In this document: piece by piece, positions 1 through 7,622 of the stretch
Numbering within the stretch: the stretch's first letter is position 1
Layout: each line of letters begins with the position of its first letter
Assembly (NCBI GenBank): GCA_036507955.1
Contig: DATCIH010000112.1
Location: forward strand, 1 to 27,095
Length of the DNA stretch: 27,095 bases
DNA from: DATCIH01 sp036507955
GTDB taxonomy: Bacteria; Bacillota; Clostridia; Clostridiales; Clostridiaceae
Reading direction: 5' to 3'
The notes under the pieces: generated by a model
Databases searched by the model: none
Seen by the model: only the letters and a program-made list of their open reading frames with translations
What the model was told of the DNA's origin: nothing
Made by a program: the position numbers and the translations under genes

Positions 1-667
1 TACCATTAGCATTAGGAATGAGATGTAATATTTTGTTTATATTATTATAACTTCTTGTAAAGCCGTAAGCTTTTCCATCCACAGTTTTAGTTTGAACTAT
101 CTCTCTAAAGGTCTTTTCCTTCATAGCTTTTCTTGCAATTAACGCAAGTTCATAGGAAGTGGTATAGTGAAATTCGCTATCTAAGCCATGGGGTGTTTCA
201 AAGTGCGTACCACTTATGCCCATCTGAAGAGCATAATCGTTCATGAGCTTTAAATAGTCTTCCACGGAACCAGAAATCCCTTCTGCAATAGCGATTGCTG
301 CATCATTTCCTGATCTTAGCATAAGGCCATATAATAATTCCTTTAAAGTAATAACCTCATCCTTTTTATAGCCTACAGTAGATCCACTAACATTTGCAGA
401 TCTTTTGGAAATAGTTATTTTTTCATCTAGCTTCCCATACTTTAAAGCCACAAGAGCAGTCATCATTTTTGTAGTACTAGCCATAGGAATAAGTTCTTCA
501 GAATTTTTTTCATATAATATTCTTCCTGTATTAGAATCTATGACTATAGCAGACCTAGCATTTAGCACCTTAATATCTTTACTCGAGGCATACACAACAT
601 TGAAATCTAAAACAAAACAAAACAAACTAATGAATGTACAAATTCTATAAATTCTAATTTTTTTCAT
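1..667 (-). CDS. dacB: D-alanyl-D-alanine carboxypeptidase (PBP5/DacB type), 3' end outside window
   Basis: Partial: the first 222 residues are visible and the gene runs off the left edge. Members of the family remove the terminal D-Ala from peptidoglycan stem peptides at the outer face of the membrane. Visible features are a basic, hydrophobic N-terminus ending near VYAS (signal peptide, about residues 1-28), the active-site S64-T-T-K67, and S119-G-N121. The third motif (KTG) would lie beyond the edge. The start is the ATG at 665-667, with GAGGTG five bases upstream. The dacB symbol is inferred from position: in B. subtilis scpA and scpB are followed by dacB and the spore maturation genes spmA-spmB. 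Here the DUF2953/YtfJ pair interrupts that order. It is clearly a PBP5-type enzyme; which paralogue it is remains less certain. Confidence 0.9.
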   Translation of the reverse strand, partial: MKKIRIYRICTFISLFCFVLDFNVVYASSKDIKVLNARSAIVIDSNTGRILYEKNSEELIPMASTTKMMTALVALKYGKLDEKITISKRSANVSGSTVGYKKDEVITLKELLYGLMLRSGNDAAIAIAEGISGSVEDYLKLMNDYALQMGISGTHFETPHGLDSEFHYTTSYELALIARKAMKEKTFREIVQTKTVDGKAYGFTRSYNNINKILHLIPNANG

Positions 668-749
668 TCCATCACCTCAATTAGCTTTGATGTATCTATT
701 TTTTACTTAAGAAAAATAAATAATCATGAAATCTATACCATATATGCAA

Positions 750-778
750 TTATAAATTTTATAAATTTGGGTATAATA
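750..778 (+). promoter_or_regulatory. Candidate forespore (sigma-F/G-like) promoter of the DUF2953-ytfJ pair
   Basis: TTATA at 750-754, a 14-base spacer, then GGGTATAATA at 769-778. The downstream element fits the sigma-F -10 pattern GGnnAnAnTR at every fixed position, and the upstream element differs from GTATA by one base. It would start RNA about 24 bases before the gene. The core TATAAT could equally be a sigma-A -10 box, but no good -35 is present. This is inference from pattern only. Confidence 0.4.
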
Positions 779-808
779 TAGATAATCGACTGTATTGGAG
801 GTATGAAA

Positions 809-1342
809 TTGATATTTTCCCTTATTATTATATTTTTTCTATTGACCCCCTTTCCTATTTTTGTAAGTTTCATTTATGATGATTTTAATTTTTATATTAT
901 TTTATATAAAATAAAAATTGATGTAAAAACCTTATCAAAAAAACTAAAGGGAAAAGCGAATAAAAATTATAATATAAAGGATATTCTAATAACTTTAATT
1001 GAGAAAAGAGAAATCTTTTATTCTATTAAGAAAATAAATTTAAAACCACTCTTATATTTTAAGTTAAATATAAATTTGGGATTTTCTGATGCCCAAGCTA
1101 CTGGATTAATTTCGGGAGCTCTACCATCAATTTATCCCTTGCTTATAAGTTTATTATCCCTACTATTTAATATTAAAAAATACAATTTTAAAACAACCCC
1201 AGATTTTAATAACCCTAAACTTAATATAAATAGTAAAAATATAATAATATTAAATATATTCATCATCCTTTATCTTGCTATAAAAATTTACAGATTATAC
1301 TCATCCTATAATAGAGTAATTAAAAAAACTGTCGTTCAATAA
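809..1342 (+). CDS. ytfI: DUF2953 (YtfI-like) membrane protein
   Basis: A basic protein of 177 residues with a hydrophobic N-terminal segment (about residues 1-22), a Lys/Asn/Ile-rich middle, and a hydrophobic segment near residues 145-160. The central stretch FKLNINLGFSDAQATG is typical of DUF2953 proteins, which are commonly encoded just before ytfJ in Firmicutes. Function is not established. The start is judged to be TTG at 809: the in-frame ATG at 803 is only one base from the GGAGG at 797-801, while the TTG is seven bases away. The ytfJ gene follows after 16 bases and is probably co-transcribed from the sigma-F-like site at 750-778. Both genes are on the plus strand, opposite to everything else in the window. 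Confidence 0.75.
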   Translation: MIFSLIIIFFLLTPFPIFVSFIYDDFNFYIILYKIKIDVKTLSKKLKGKANKNYNIKDILITLIEKREIFYSIKKINLKPLLYFKLNINLGFSDAQATGLISGALPSIYPLLISLLSLLFNIKKYNFKTTPDFNNPKLNINSKNIIILNIFIILYLAIKIYRLYSSYNRVIKKTVVQ

Positions 1343-1358
1343 GAAGGGAGACACATTT

Positions 1359-1829
1359 ATGGAAAATCATCCAATAGAAAGCCTTATGAAGTCTACAATG
1401 GAAAGTATAAAGGGAATGATTGATGCTAATACAATAGTTGGAAACCCTCTTGAAACTAAAGACGGATCCATGATCATCCCTATCTCTAAGGTGTCCTTTG
1501 GTTTTGCCACAGGAGGTAGCGAATTTACTGTAAAACCCCAACATGATACAAAACAGAATTACCCCTTTGGAGGAGGTTCTGGTGGTGGAGTATCTATTAA
1601 GCCCGTTGCCTTTTTAGTAATAAATGATGGTAATGTTAAACTTTTATCCTTAGAGCATGTAAATGCGTATGACAAGATGTTCGATACTATTCCCTCCGTT
1701 TTAGAAACCTTAAAAGGAATATTGAACAAAAAAGATAAACCTCAAGAAAAAGTAGTTAAAGATCCTATTACTAAAACTGTTAATGAGACTATTACTGAAA
1801 CTATCAGCGATCCTATTAATGAAACTTAA
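1359..1829 (+). CDS. ytfJ: GerW/YtfJ family sporulation protein
   Basis: A 156-residue cytoplasmic protein with the family layout: an N-terminal amphipathic helix (HPIESLMKSTMESIK), the segment TIVGNPLETKDGSMIIPISKV, a glycine-rich loop (PFGGGSGGG, about residues 68-77), then a hydrophobic strand (KPVAFLVI) and an NVKLLSL strand. In B. subtilis the homologue is a forespore sigma-F-dependent gene, and GerW of Streptomyces is needed for germination, so a role in spore formation or germination is likely. GGGAG lies eight bases before the ATG. The C-terminal 25 residues are a Thr/Glu/Asn/Pro-rich tail with repeated DPI and NET words, outside the conserved core. The gene converges on scpB, 63 bases away, with no convincing terminator between. 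Confidence 0.9.
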   Translation: MENHPIESLMKSTMESIKGMIDANTIVGNPLETKDGSMIIPISKVSFGFATGGSEFTVKPQHDTKQNYPFGGGSGGGVSIKPVAFLVINDGNVKLLSLEHVNAYDKMFDTIPSVLETLKGILNKKDKPQEKVVKDPITKTVNETITETISDPINET

Positions 1830-1892
1830 CATAATATATCCTCTTTGATATTTAGTATATTCTTTTGATAGTGTATTCATGTTAGCCGAACA

Positions 1893-2522
1893 TCAAAATA
1901 CTTCTTCATCTAAAGGTAGTTCTACATCGGAAGCTACTTCTTCATTTAAATCTATTTTTTCATCAAAAGCTAGTTTTTCTAAAGTTAAAAGTTTCTTAAT
2001 ACTATCTAAACCAAAATGTTTTAGGAATTCATCAGTTGTAACATATAAAATCGGTCTGCCTGGGACATCTAGTCTTCCTGCTTCTTTTATTAAACCTTTT
2101 TCTGTAAGAGTTACAACGGCGCTATCACTTTTAACACCTCGAATATCATCTATTGACATTCTAGTGATGGGCTGCTTGTACGCTACAATTGCTAAAGTCT
2201 CCAGTGATGCTTGAGATAAGGTTTGTCTAATATTGGTGTTTAGCAATCTTTGAACATATTTGCTGTTTTCTTTTTTTGTTATTAATTGATAGCTATCACC
2301 TATCATTGCTAGCCTAATGCCTCTATCCTCACTATCATATTTCTCTTGTAAAACATTTAGTATGGATTCTACGTAATCTGTATCACAATCTATAATCTGA
2401 GATAAGTCCTTAAGCTTTACTGCTTCACCACTTACAAACAAAACTGATTCTATAATAGATGCAAATCTATCCTTAATGGAAACTCCCTCAATTTCTATTT
2501 GATCAATATTTTTATCCTTCAT
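1893..2522 (-). CDS. scpB: Segregation and condensation protein B
   Basis: A 209-residue winged-helix protein and subunit of the Smc-ScpA-ScpB condensin, which compacts and separates replicated chromosomes. Residues 15-100 (SIIESVLFVSGEAVKLKDLS onwards) form the first winged-helix domain. Residues 105-180, containing the family signature LETLAIVAYKQPITR and IDDIRGVKSDS, form the second, followed by an acidic C-terminal tail. The start codon overlaps the last 11 bases of scpA, so the two are almost certainly translated from one message, as is usual for this pair. Length and motifs are normal. Confidence 0.97.
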   Translation of the reverse strand: MKDKNIDQIEIEGVSIKDRFASIIESVLFVSGEAVKLKDLSQIIDCDTDYVESILNVLQEKYDSEDRGIRLAMIGDSYQLITKKENSKYVQRLLNTNIRQTLSQASLETLAIVAYKQPITRMSIDDIRGVKSDSAVVTLTEKGLIKEAGRLDVPGRPILYVTTDEFLKHFGLDSIKKLLTLEKLAFDEKIDLNEEVASDVELPLDEEVF

Positions 2523-3258
2523 GCCCTTCCATCCCTTCTATGTAGATTTCTGAAAAGTTATCCACTTGATATACCTTTACAACCTTTAATCTTATAATTT
2601 CTAAAAGAGCAAGGAAGGTAACAATAACCTCCATCTTATCCCTACATTCATTAATATACTTAGTAAAATTTAATTTTTTACATGCTTTTATATCTTTAAT
2701 AAGTTTGTCCATCTTATCATCAACTTTATATAAATCCATAACTATTTCACTTTGAATTGTCACTGTATTTTGCTTACTATCAAATCTTTTCATAAGTGCA
2801 GAGTAAATATTATAGATATCAATAAGAGATATACTTTTTAGCACCTCTGATAGTTTAATTTCCTCTTTAACCTGAATAATTACCTCTGGCATCTTTGAAT
2901 ATATAAGACCTGTATCATCTTCAAGCTTCTTAAGATAACTAGCTGCAAGCTTAAACTTTTTATATTCTATAAGCCTTTCCATAAGTTCCTGTCTAGGGTC
3001 AATCTCTTCCTGGTCTTTTTCTTCCTTTACAATTGGTAATAAGAGTTTTGACTTTATTTCCATAAGTGTTGCTGCCATAACAATAAACTCCGAGGTAAAT
3101 TCTAAATCAAGTTGATCTATAAACTTCATATGTTCCAGATACTGATTTGTTATCTCGAGTATTTTTATGTCGTAAATGTCCATTTCATTTTCTTTTATAA
3201 GATTTAATAATAAATCAAAAGGGCCTTCATAGTTATCCAATTTTATATTTAAATTCAT
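2512..3258 (-). CDS. scpA: Segregation and condensation protein A (kleisin)
   Basis: A 248-residue kleisin that bridges the heads of the Smc dimer and binds ScpB. The N-terminal signature LDNYEGPFDLLLNLIKENEMDIYDI, the following EFIVMAATLMEIKSKLLLP helix, and a C-terminal winged-helix segment (VIVTFLALLEIIRLKVV) are all present. AGGAGA lies six bases before the ATG. It follows dacF after 87 bases that contain a strong terminator, so it is either transcribed by read-through or has its own promoter in that gap; none could be identified. Confidence 0.97.
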   Translation of the reverse strand: MNLNIKLDNYEGPFDLLLNLIKENEMDIYDIKILEITNQYLEHMKFIDQLDLEFTSEFIVMAATLMEIKSKLLLPIVKEEKDQEEIDPRQELMERLIEYKKFKLAASYLKKLEDDTGLIYSKMPEVIIQVKEEIKLSEVLKSISLIDIYNIYSALMKRFDSKQNTVTIQSEIVMDLYKVDDKMDKLIKDIKACKKLNFTKYINECRDKMEVIVTFLALLEIIRLKVVKVYQVDNFSEIYIEGMEGHEG

Positions 3259-3300
3259 ATGTAATCTCCTATAATTGTTATAAGTATATTATATAGGAAA

Positions 3301-3339
3301 AATAAAGCTGGAAGCAATAAAATTACTCCCAACTTTATT
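3301..3339 (-). terminator. Rho-independent terminator after dacF
   Basis: Arms at 3301-3317 and 3323-3339 pair over 17 positions with a few G-U pairs around a 5-base loop. On the minus strand the stem is followed by a run of T. It lies directly after the dacF stop codon and before scpA. Confidence 0.85.
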
Positions 3340-3345
3340 TAATAT

Positions 3346-4503
3346 TTAAATAGAATTTTTATATAATTTTTTGAAATTATCCTTAATTCCATCTAAAAGA
3401 CCTGGTCTCTCTATATCTCTATCGCAATATAGTAAAGTTTTACCACAAAGTTTTCCATCTTGGTAATATTCCCATTGGCCTACTATATCACCTTTTTTAT
3501 AAGACTTCTTATCTGCTAAAAATATTTGCTTATTCGTTATATTGTTTATACTACCTTTTTCAACTATTAAGTTGACTCCATCTTTTGCCTTAGCTATATA
3601 GAACCTTTTCCCGTCCTTATCCAATATAACTTTTTTCATGTCTGCATCCTTAATAACTATTGCCTTATGGTCGAACCTAGAAAATCCATAGTTAAGTAGC
3701 ATGCTGGCATCTCTGTTTCTAACCTTATAATCTGGTGCTCCAACTACGATCGATAGCATCCTTACACCATCTCTTGTGGCTGTTGCAGATATACAATATT
3801 TTGCATCATCTGTAAAACCAGTCTTTAAGCCATCACAACCCTTAAAGAATCTTACTAGCTTATTATGGTTTACAAGCCCTATAGGTGTTTTTCTGCCCTC
3901 AGTTATAGTCTCCATATAGGTTCCAGAGTACTTAAGGATAGCTGGGTGCTTTAATAGCTCCATAGACATAATTGCTATATCATAGGCACTGCTCACATGA
4001 CCGGGAGCACTAAGACCGGTGCAATTTTTAAAGGTGGTATCATTCATGCCTAAAGCTTTAGCCCTTGCGTTCATGTCTGTGGCAAAGGCTCCTTCACTGC
4101 CGGATAAGAATTCACCCATAGCAACTGCTGCATCATTTCCTGAGGCTATTGCAATGCCCTTTAATAGCTCTTCCACGGTTCTAACCTCGCCCGTTTCAAG
4201 AATCATTGAACTTCCTCCCATGTTCTTTGCATTTTCGCTTGCTACCACTTTATCTGTAAGCTTAATTCTCCCACTATCTATCGCTTCCATTGTAAGAAGC
4301 ATAGTCATTATTTTAGTTACTGACGCAGGTGCAAGCTTTTCATGAATATTTTTTTCATAAAGTATCTTTCCTGTACTTGGCTCCATTAATAGGGCAGATT
4401 TAGCATCTACTGTTATCCCCGTTTCCTCAGCCATAACAGGAAGGGATAGTTGAAGCATCAAAAAAACTACTAAACCCATAAATAAGAATAATTTTTTCTT
4501 CAT
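3346..4503 (-). CDS. dacF: D-alanyl-D-alanine carboxypeptidase DacF
   Basis: A complete PBP5-type penicillin-binding protein of 385 residues that trims peptidoglycan pentapeptides. A signal peptide (residues 1-25, ending VMA) is followed by the transpeptidase-like domain with S61-V-T-K64, S121-G-N123 and K227-T-G229, then a C-terminal beta domain (about residues 280-360) and a basic, amphipathic end (DNFKKLYKN) suited to membrane association. In B. subtilis dacF is a forespore gene read by sigma-F and acting on the spore cortex. A sigma-F-like promoter at 4538-4566 supports the same use here. AGGAGG lies about seven bases before the ATG. It ends in its own terminator. Confidence 0.93.
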   Translation of the reverse strand: MKKKLFLFMGLVVFLMLQLSLPVMAEETGITVDAKSALLMEPSTGKILYEKNIHEKLAPASVTKIMTMLLTMEAIDSGRIKLTDKVVASENAKNMGGSSMILETGEVRTVEELLKGIAIASGNDAAVAMGEFLSGSEGAFATDMNARAKALGMNDTTFKNCTGLSAPGHVSSAYDIAIMSMELLKHPAILKYSGTYMETITEGRKTPIGLVNHNKLVRFFKGCDGLKTGFTDDAKYCISATATRDGVRMLSIVVGAPDYKVRNRDASMLLNYGFSRFDHKAIVIKDADMKKVILDKDGKRFYIAKAKDGVNLIVEKGSINNITNKQIFLADKKSYKKGDIVGQWEYYQDGKLCGKTLLYCDRDIERPGLLDGIKDNFKKLYKNSI

Positions 4504-4537
4504 TTTTTTATCCTCCTAATTAAAACTCCGCAGTTGT

Positions 4538-4566
4538 TATTTTTACCAAGAATTTTTTAATTATGA
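4538..4566 (-). promoter_or_regulatory. Candidate sigma-F/G promoter of dacF
   Basis: On the minus strand: TCATA, a 14-base spacer, then GGTAAAAATA. The -10 element matches the sigma-F pattern GGnnAnAnTR at every fixed position. The -35 has one mismatch to GYATA. The predicted start would give a leader of about 28 bases containing the AGGAGG site, which is the right geometry. Not verified by any search. Confidence 0.5.
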
Positions 4567-4664
4567 GGCCAATAAGCTCCTTACTCTGAAGTATTTTACA
4601 CTTATGGAAATCAAATTTAATTTAAAATTTATTTTATTATTTTGCTTTTTATTACCCTATCTTC

Positions 4665-4991
4665 TTATAGCTCTATGGCGCTTAATACTTCTAATAAAAT
4701 ATTGCTAGAAGCTTCCATATCTCTTCCACGTGTATATCCAATAATATTAGCTTTATCCAATTTATCACCAATTTTCTTTGATTATATCCACTTTATAAAA
4801 AGTGTCATATTATAATGAAATTTATGCATAAAAAGCTTGTTCACAAACATACTATTTTTATAATTTAAATTATTATCTATTAATATACTTAATATTTTCT
4901 CCATTAACATAGGTAATACTATACCAAAAAATAACAATATAAATAAACACTTTAAAAATAAAACAACAAATTCACCGATTTCCCATCTCAT
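4665..4991 (-). pseudogene. Small membrane protein gene interrupted by an in-frame stop
   Basis: The ATG at 4989-4991 shares its A with the spoIIM stop codon (TAATG), suggesting translational coupling; AAGGGA lies upstream. The first 69 codons encode a protein with one long hydrophobic segment (VVLFLKCLFILLFFGIVLPML) and a basic, Phe/Asn-rich tail, ending in TAA at 4782-4784. The same frame continues for another 38 codons without a stop to a TAA at 4665-4667. That extension reads like real protein (GYTRGRDMEASS, then ILLEVLSAIEL). Either the gene is a complete 69-residue protein (4782-4991), or a roughly 107-residue gene was broken by one nonsense change or sequencing error. The family was not recognised. 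Confidence 0.5.
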
Positions 4992-5635
4992 TATATATAA
5001 TCCCTTGATATACAAGCTACAATATTAAGAAATTTAGGATCCACATAGCCCTGAATAAGTGATCCTATGAGGACTAATACACTAAGGCAAATAAACATAA
5101 TGCTGTAATTTGAAATTTTAGTCCATAATCTAGGTAAATTTCCTCTATTTAGTTCTTTTAAAATCCTTAGAGAAAAGTTCATTGCAACCACAGAGGCTAT
5201 TATTATACCCGGAATATAAAATATATTTTGAGGCAAAATCTCAAGTAATACAAAGGTAATACCCTTAAAACTCATATCATTTAATATGAAACCTATGGAA
5301 AAGCCGAAGGTAAAGCCCTTTAATAAATCCAAAACTAAAATAAACGGAATACCAATTAACGTAAGTCCTAAGAACCATATCACCAGTAAAAAAGGCATAC
5401 TATTCTTGAAGGCTTGAAGAAAAACTTCTTTTCCTGAAAGCGTTCCATCCTTTGAAATCTTCATTAAGCTATTTAAATAGTCCCCTAGAAGCCCTTTATC
5501 CATATTACCCATATCTTTAACAACATAAATACCAATGACTATACCCGTACAAAGACATAATAGTGAAATCATGTAGAGCCAAATGTTTGCTTTGAAATGA
5601 TTGTTGAATGCTTCAAATAATGGAATTTTTTTCAT
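4991..5635 (-). CDS. spoIIM: Stage II sporulation protein M
   Basis: A 214-residue polytopic membrane protein of the DMP engulfment machinery (SpoIID-SpoIIM-SpoIIP), which remodels septal peptidoglycan as the mother cell engulfs the forespore. About five membrane segments are visible: residues near 20-38, 90-112, 115-135, 140-160 and 180-200. Conserved features include the N-terminal FEAFNNHFKANIWLY and the central FKNSMPFLLVIWFLGLTLIGIP. The start is the ATG at 5633-5635; AGGAGG stands eight bases before it, and that site overlaps an upstream in-frame ATG that is therefore unlikely to be used. Its promoter may be the sigma-E-like site inside the end of the preceding gene. Confidence 0.95.
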   Translation of the reverse strand: MKKIPLFEAFNNHFKANIWLYMISLLCLCTGIVIGIYVVKDMGNMDKGLLGDYLNSLMKISKDGTLSGKEVFLQAFKNSMPFLLVIWFLGLTLIGIPFILVLDLLKGFTFGFSIGFILNDMSFKGITFVLLEILPQNIFYIPGIIIASVVAMNFSLRILKELNRGNLPRLWTKISNYSIMFICLSVLVLIGSLIQGYVDPKFLNIVACISRDYI

Positions 5636-5666
5636 ATAAATACCTCCTTGCATTTCTTATTCTGTG

Positions 5667-5691
5667 CGTAACAATCATTTAGACTGTTACG
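5667..5691 (-). other. Hairpin in the spoIIM 5' leader
   Basis: Arms 5667-5676 and 5682-5691 (CGTAACAATC/GACTGTTACG) form a 10-base-pair stem with one G-U pair and a 5-base loop. It is not followed by a T run, so it does not look like a terminator. It sits about 30 bases before the spoIIM start codon. Confidence 0.55.
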
Positions 5692-5722
5692 TCTCCAAGA
5701 CAAGATTGCTTGTTTCTTTTTA

Positions 5723-5750
5723 TATTTATGATGAAAAAAAAATTATATGC
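5723..5750 (-). promoter_or_regulatory. Candidate sigma-E promoter of spoIIM
   Basis: On the minus strand GCATATA, 13 bases, then CATAAATA. Compared with the sigma-E pattern (K-M-ATATT, 13-15 bases, CATAnnnT) the -35 has one mismatch, and the -10 keeps CATA but lacks the final T. It lies at the end of the DUF5317 gene. In B. subtilis spoIIM is a sigma-E gene. AT-rich background makes chance matches likely. Confidence 0.3.
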
Positions 5751-6293
5751 CTACTGAATTTTCTTTACTTTTTTCATTCCATTAACTGTAAATAGGACCA
5801 ATCCTAATGCTATAAATACATCACCTATACTAAACACGTATTTAATTATAAACTTTAAGGGAAATATATCGCCTAAAAACCATAGCCTTGTTGTTTCATC
5901 AATAAGCTTATATAAACCTATTGAGCGAACAATTACATGGCTAGGTATGCCAGCCATCAAATAGCTCTGATAGCTTACGGGCATAACACCACCATTAATG
6001 ATTATTACAATTCCATTTAATAAAAATCCAAAGCCCATAATCAAAATAAAAGGATCTTTTCTGTTAATAAAGGTAAAATAGAGGAGCAATACATATAGTA
6101 ATATATCTATAATTAAAGTTATAAGGCTAGCATGAATATACCCTAGCCTTACTAACAAATTCATTATAGACTGAAATAGAAATGGGAGTATAATACAATA
6201 TACTCCTTTGATTTTAACATATTCTAAATTTCTCAATTTACCCTTTAATATATATCCTAGTAAAACAGCAAAAATTAATGCTTGAATAAACAT
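5751..6293 (-). CDS. DUF5317 family membrane protein
   Basis: A 180-residue, very hydrophobic protein with about five or six membrane segments. The family marks are the NGGVMPVS motif (about residues 99-106), the RLWFLGDIFPL segment and the closing FSIGDVFIALGLVLF helix. Function is unknown. The start is the ATG at 6291-6293, one base after the stop of the HD-GYP gene, with GGAGGGG seven bases before it in the last HD-GYP codons. This tight coupling implies the two proteins are made together. DUF5317 genes are often found next to HD-GYP genes in clostridia (recalled, not searched), so a membrane partner role is plausible but unproven. Confidence 0.85.
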   Translation of the reverse strand: MFIQALIFAVLLGYILKGKLRNLEYVKIKGVYCIILPFLFQSIMNLLVRLGYIHASLITLIIDILLYVLLLYFTFINRKDPFILIMGFGFLLNGIVIIINGGVMPVSYQSYLMAGIPSHVIVRSIGLYKLIDETTRLWFLGDIFPLKFIIKYVFSIGDVFIALGLVLFTVNGMKKVKKIQ

Positions 6294-6294
6294 A

Positions 6295-7581
6295 TTATTC
6301 CCCTCCAGAGTATTTTCCAAGCTTTTTCAAATACCTTAAATAAGCATCTACTACTTCAGGGTGAAATTGAGTGCCTCTATTGTCTATTACTTCCTGAAGA
6401 ATCCTCTCATCCGTTAACGTCTTTCTATAAGGACGATCTGTTGCCATAGCATCCACTGAGTCTGCTAGCTGAATTATAAAGATTTCCATGTTTAGCTCAT
6501 CAGGTTTACAGTTATCTGGATAACCCTTTCCATCATATCTTTCATGATGATGCTTAACAATAAAATTTATTTTATCCATGCCATCAATATCTTTCAATAT
6601 GTTATAGCCAATTACAGGGTGGCTTTTTATAATCTCATACTCTTCCTCTGTAAGTTTTCCTGGTTTATTAAGTATTGCATCGTCAATACCAATTTTCCCT
6701 ACATCATGAAGAAGTGCAGCCATATAAAGCTCATCCTTTTTCCATTGATTATATTTTAATTCTGTAGCTATTAGAATTGAAAGTTCTCCAACCCTCTTGG
6801 TATGGCCTTCCGTATATTTATCCCTAGCTTCCATAGCATGCATCAAAACATCTACAGTTTGAACATATTTTGATTGAGACTGGGTATATAAAGAAAAGGT
6901 ATACCTTGCTAACATTATTGGGAATAAAACAAGTATAATCATTAAGTATTTATACTGCCCCTTATAAATAAGAGAAAGGAGTATACCAAAGGGAGCCATT
7001 ATAAATATAGTTATAAACATTAACCTTGCATTATTTAAAAAGCTGTATATAAAACTTTTTTTTGTCATAAGTGAATACAATGAAGTAATAATCAGAGTAT
7101 TAGTTATAAAGTATACTGAAGAAAATATAAATATTCTTACTAAGCCAAAAAAATCATAAGACATTTTTGCGTTAGCTCCTAATAAATTGCAAAAGAAATT
7201 TCCACTTATTAACGAAAGAATAATAATACAATGATTGAACAGCGTACCATAAAAAGGTGTATTAAATAAATGCTTATATTTTCCATTGACTTTTAAGACC
7301 CTTAAAGAAAAACCTAATATTGATATTATGATAGTAATAAAAGGATCAAATATAATATAAGCAGCTAATTGAATAGCAAAGGTAGTTGTAAAAGACATGC
7401 TTTTATAAAGGTAAGAAAAGGATTCTGTTATAGCAACGATAATAGAAAAAAATACTATTTCTTCAAGTTTTCCATAATCAAAACTTATATAGTTAAATTT
7501 TATAGATAAAAATAATAAAGAAACAGTAATGAAATATATACTTAATAAATAAATTCTAATGTTCATCTGAAGTTTCTTCAT
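6295..7581 (-). CDS. Membrane-anchored HD-GYP domain phosphodiesterase
   Basis: A 428-residue protein. Residues 10-230 hold six to eight membrane helices forming an N-terminal integral-membrane sensor-like domain. A short linker (SKYVQTVDVLMHAMEARD) leads into the HD-GYP domain from about residue 250: H260-TKRV, the metal-binding H292-D293 in LLHDVGKIGI, and H345-H346-E347-RYDGKGYP, followed by ADSVDAMATDRPYR. HD-GYP enzymes typically hydrolyse cyclic di-GMP, so this is probably a membrane-signalled c-di-GMP phosphodiesterase; activity on other cyclic dinucleotides cannot be excluded. GGGGG is six bases before the ATG. Just upstream is a 28-residue peptide gene, and just downstream the coupled DUF5317 gene. 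Confidence 0.93.
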   Translation of the reverse strand: MKKLQMNIRIYLLSIYFITVSLLFLSIKFNYISFDYGKLEEIVFFSIIVAITESFSYLYKSMSFTTTFAIQLAAYIIFDPFITIIISILGFSLRVLKVNGKYKHLFNTPFYGTLFNHCIIILSLISGNFFCNLLGANAKMSYDFFGLVRIFIFSSVYFITNTLIITSLYSLMTKKSFIYSFLNNARLMFITIFIMAPFGILLSLIYKGQYKYLMIILVLFPIMLARYTFSLYTQSQSKYVQTVDVLMHAMEARDKYTEGHTKRVGELSILIATELKYNQWKKDELYMAALLHDVGKIGIDDAILNKPGKLTEEEYEIIKSHPVIGYNILKDIDGMDKINFIVKHHHERYDGKGYPDNCKPDELNMEIFIIQLADSVDAMATDRPYRKTLTDERILQEVIDNRGTQFHPEVVDAYLRYLKKLGKYSGGE

Positions 7582-7622
7582 TGTCTTCCCCCTAAGTATA
7601 TAATAAAGGCCGAAGTACTAAA

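Noticed and set aside
405..650. Plus-strand ORF of 81 codons
   Set aside because: It lies wholly antisense to the carboxypeptidase reading frame with its clear SxxK and SxN motifs, and has no ribosome binding site.
1320..1544. Minus-strand ORF of 74 codons
   Set aside because: Antisense to the start of ytfJ, whose product matches a known family.
1873..1900. Imperfect hairpin between the convergent ytfJ and scpB genes as a terminator
   Set aside because: Only two five-base stems broken by bulges, with no T run on either strand.
4019..4345. Plus-strand ORF of 108 codons
   Set aside because: Antisense shadow of dacF; no binding site and no recognisable domain.
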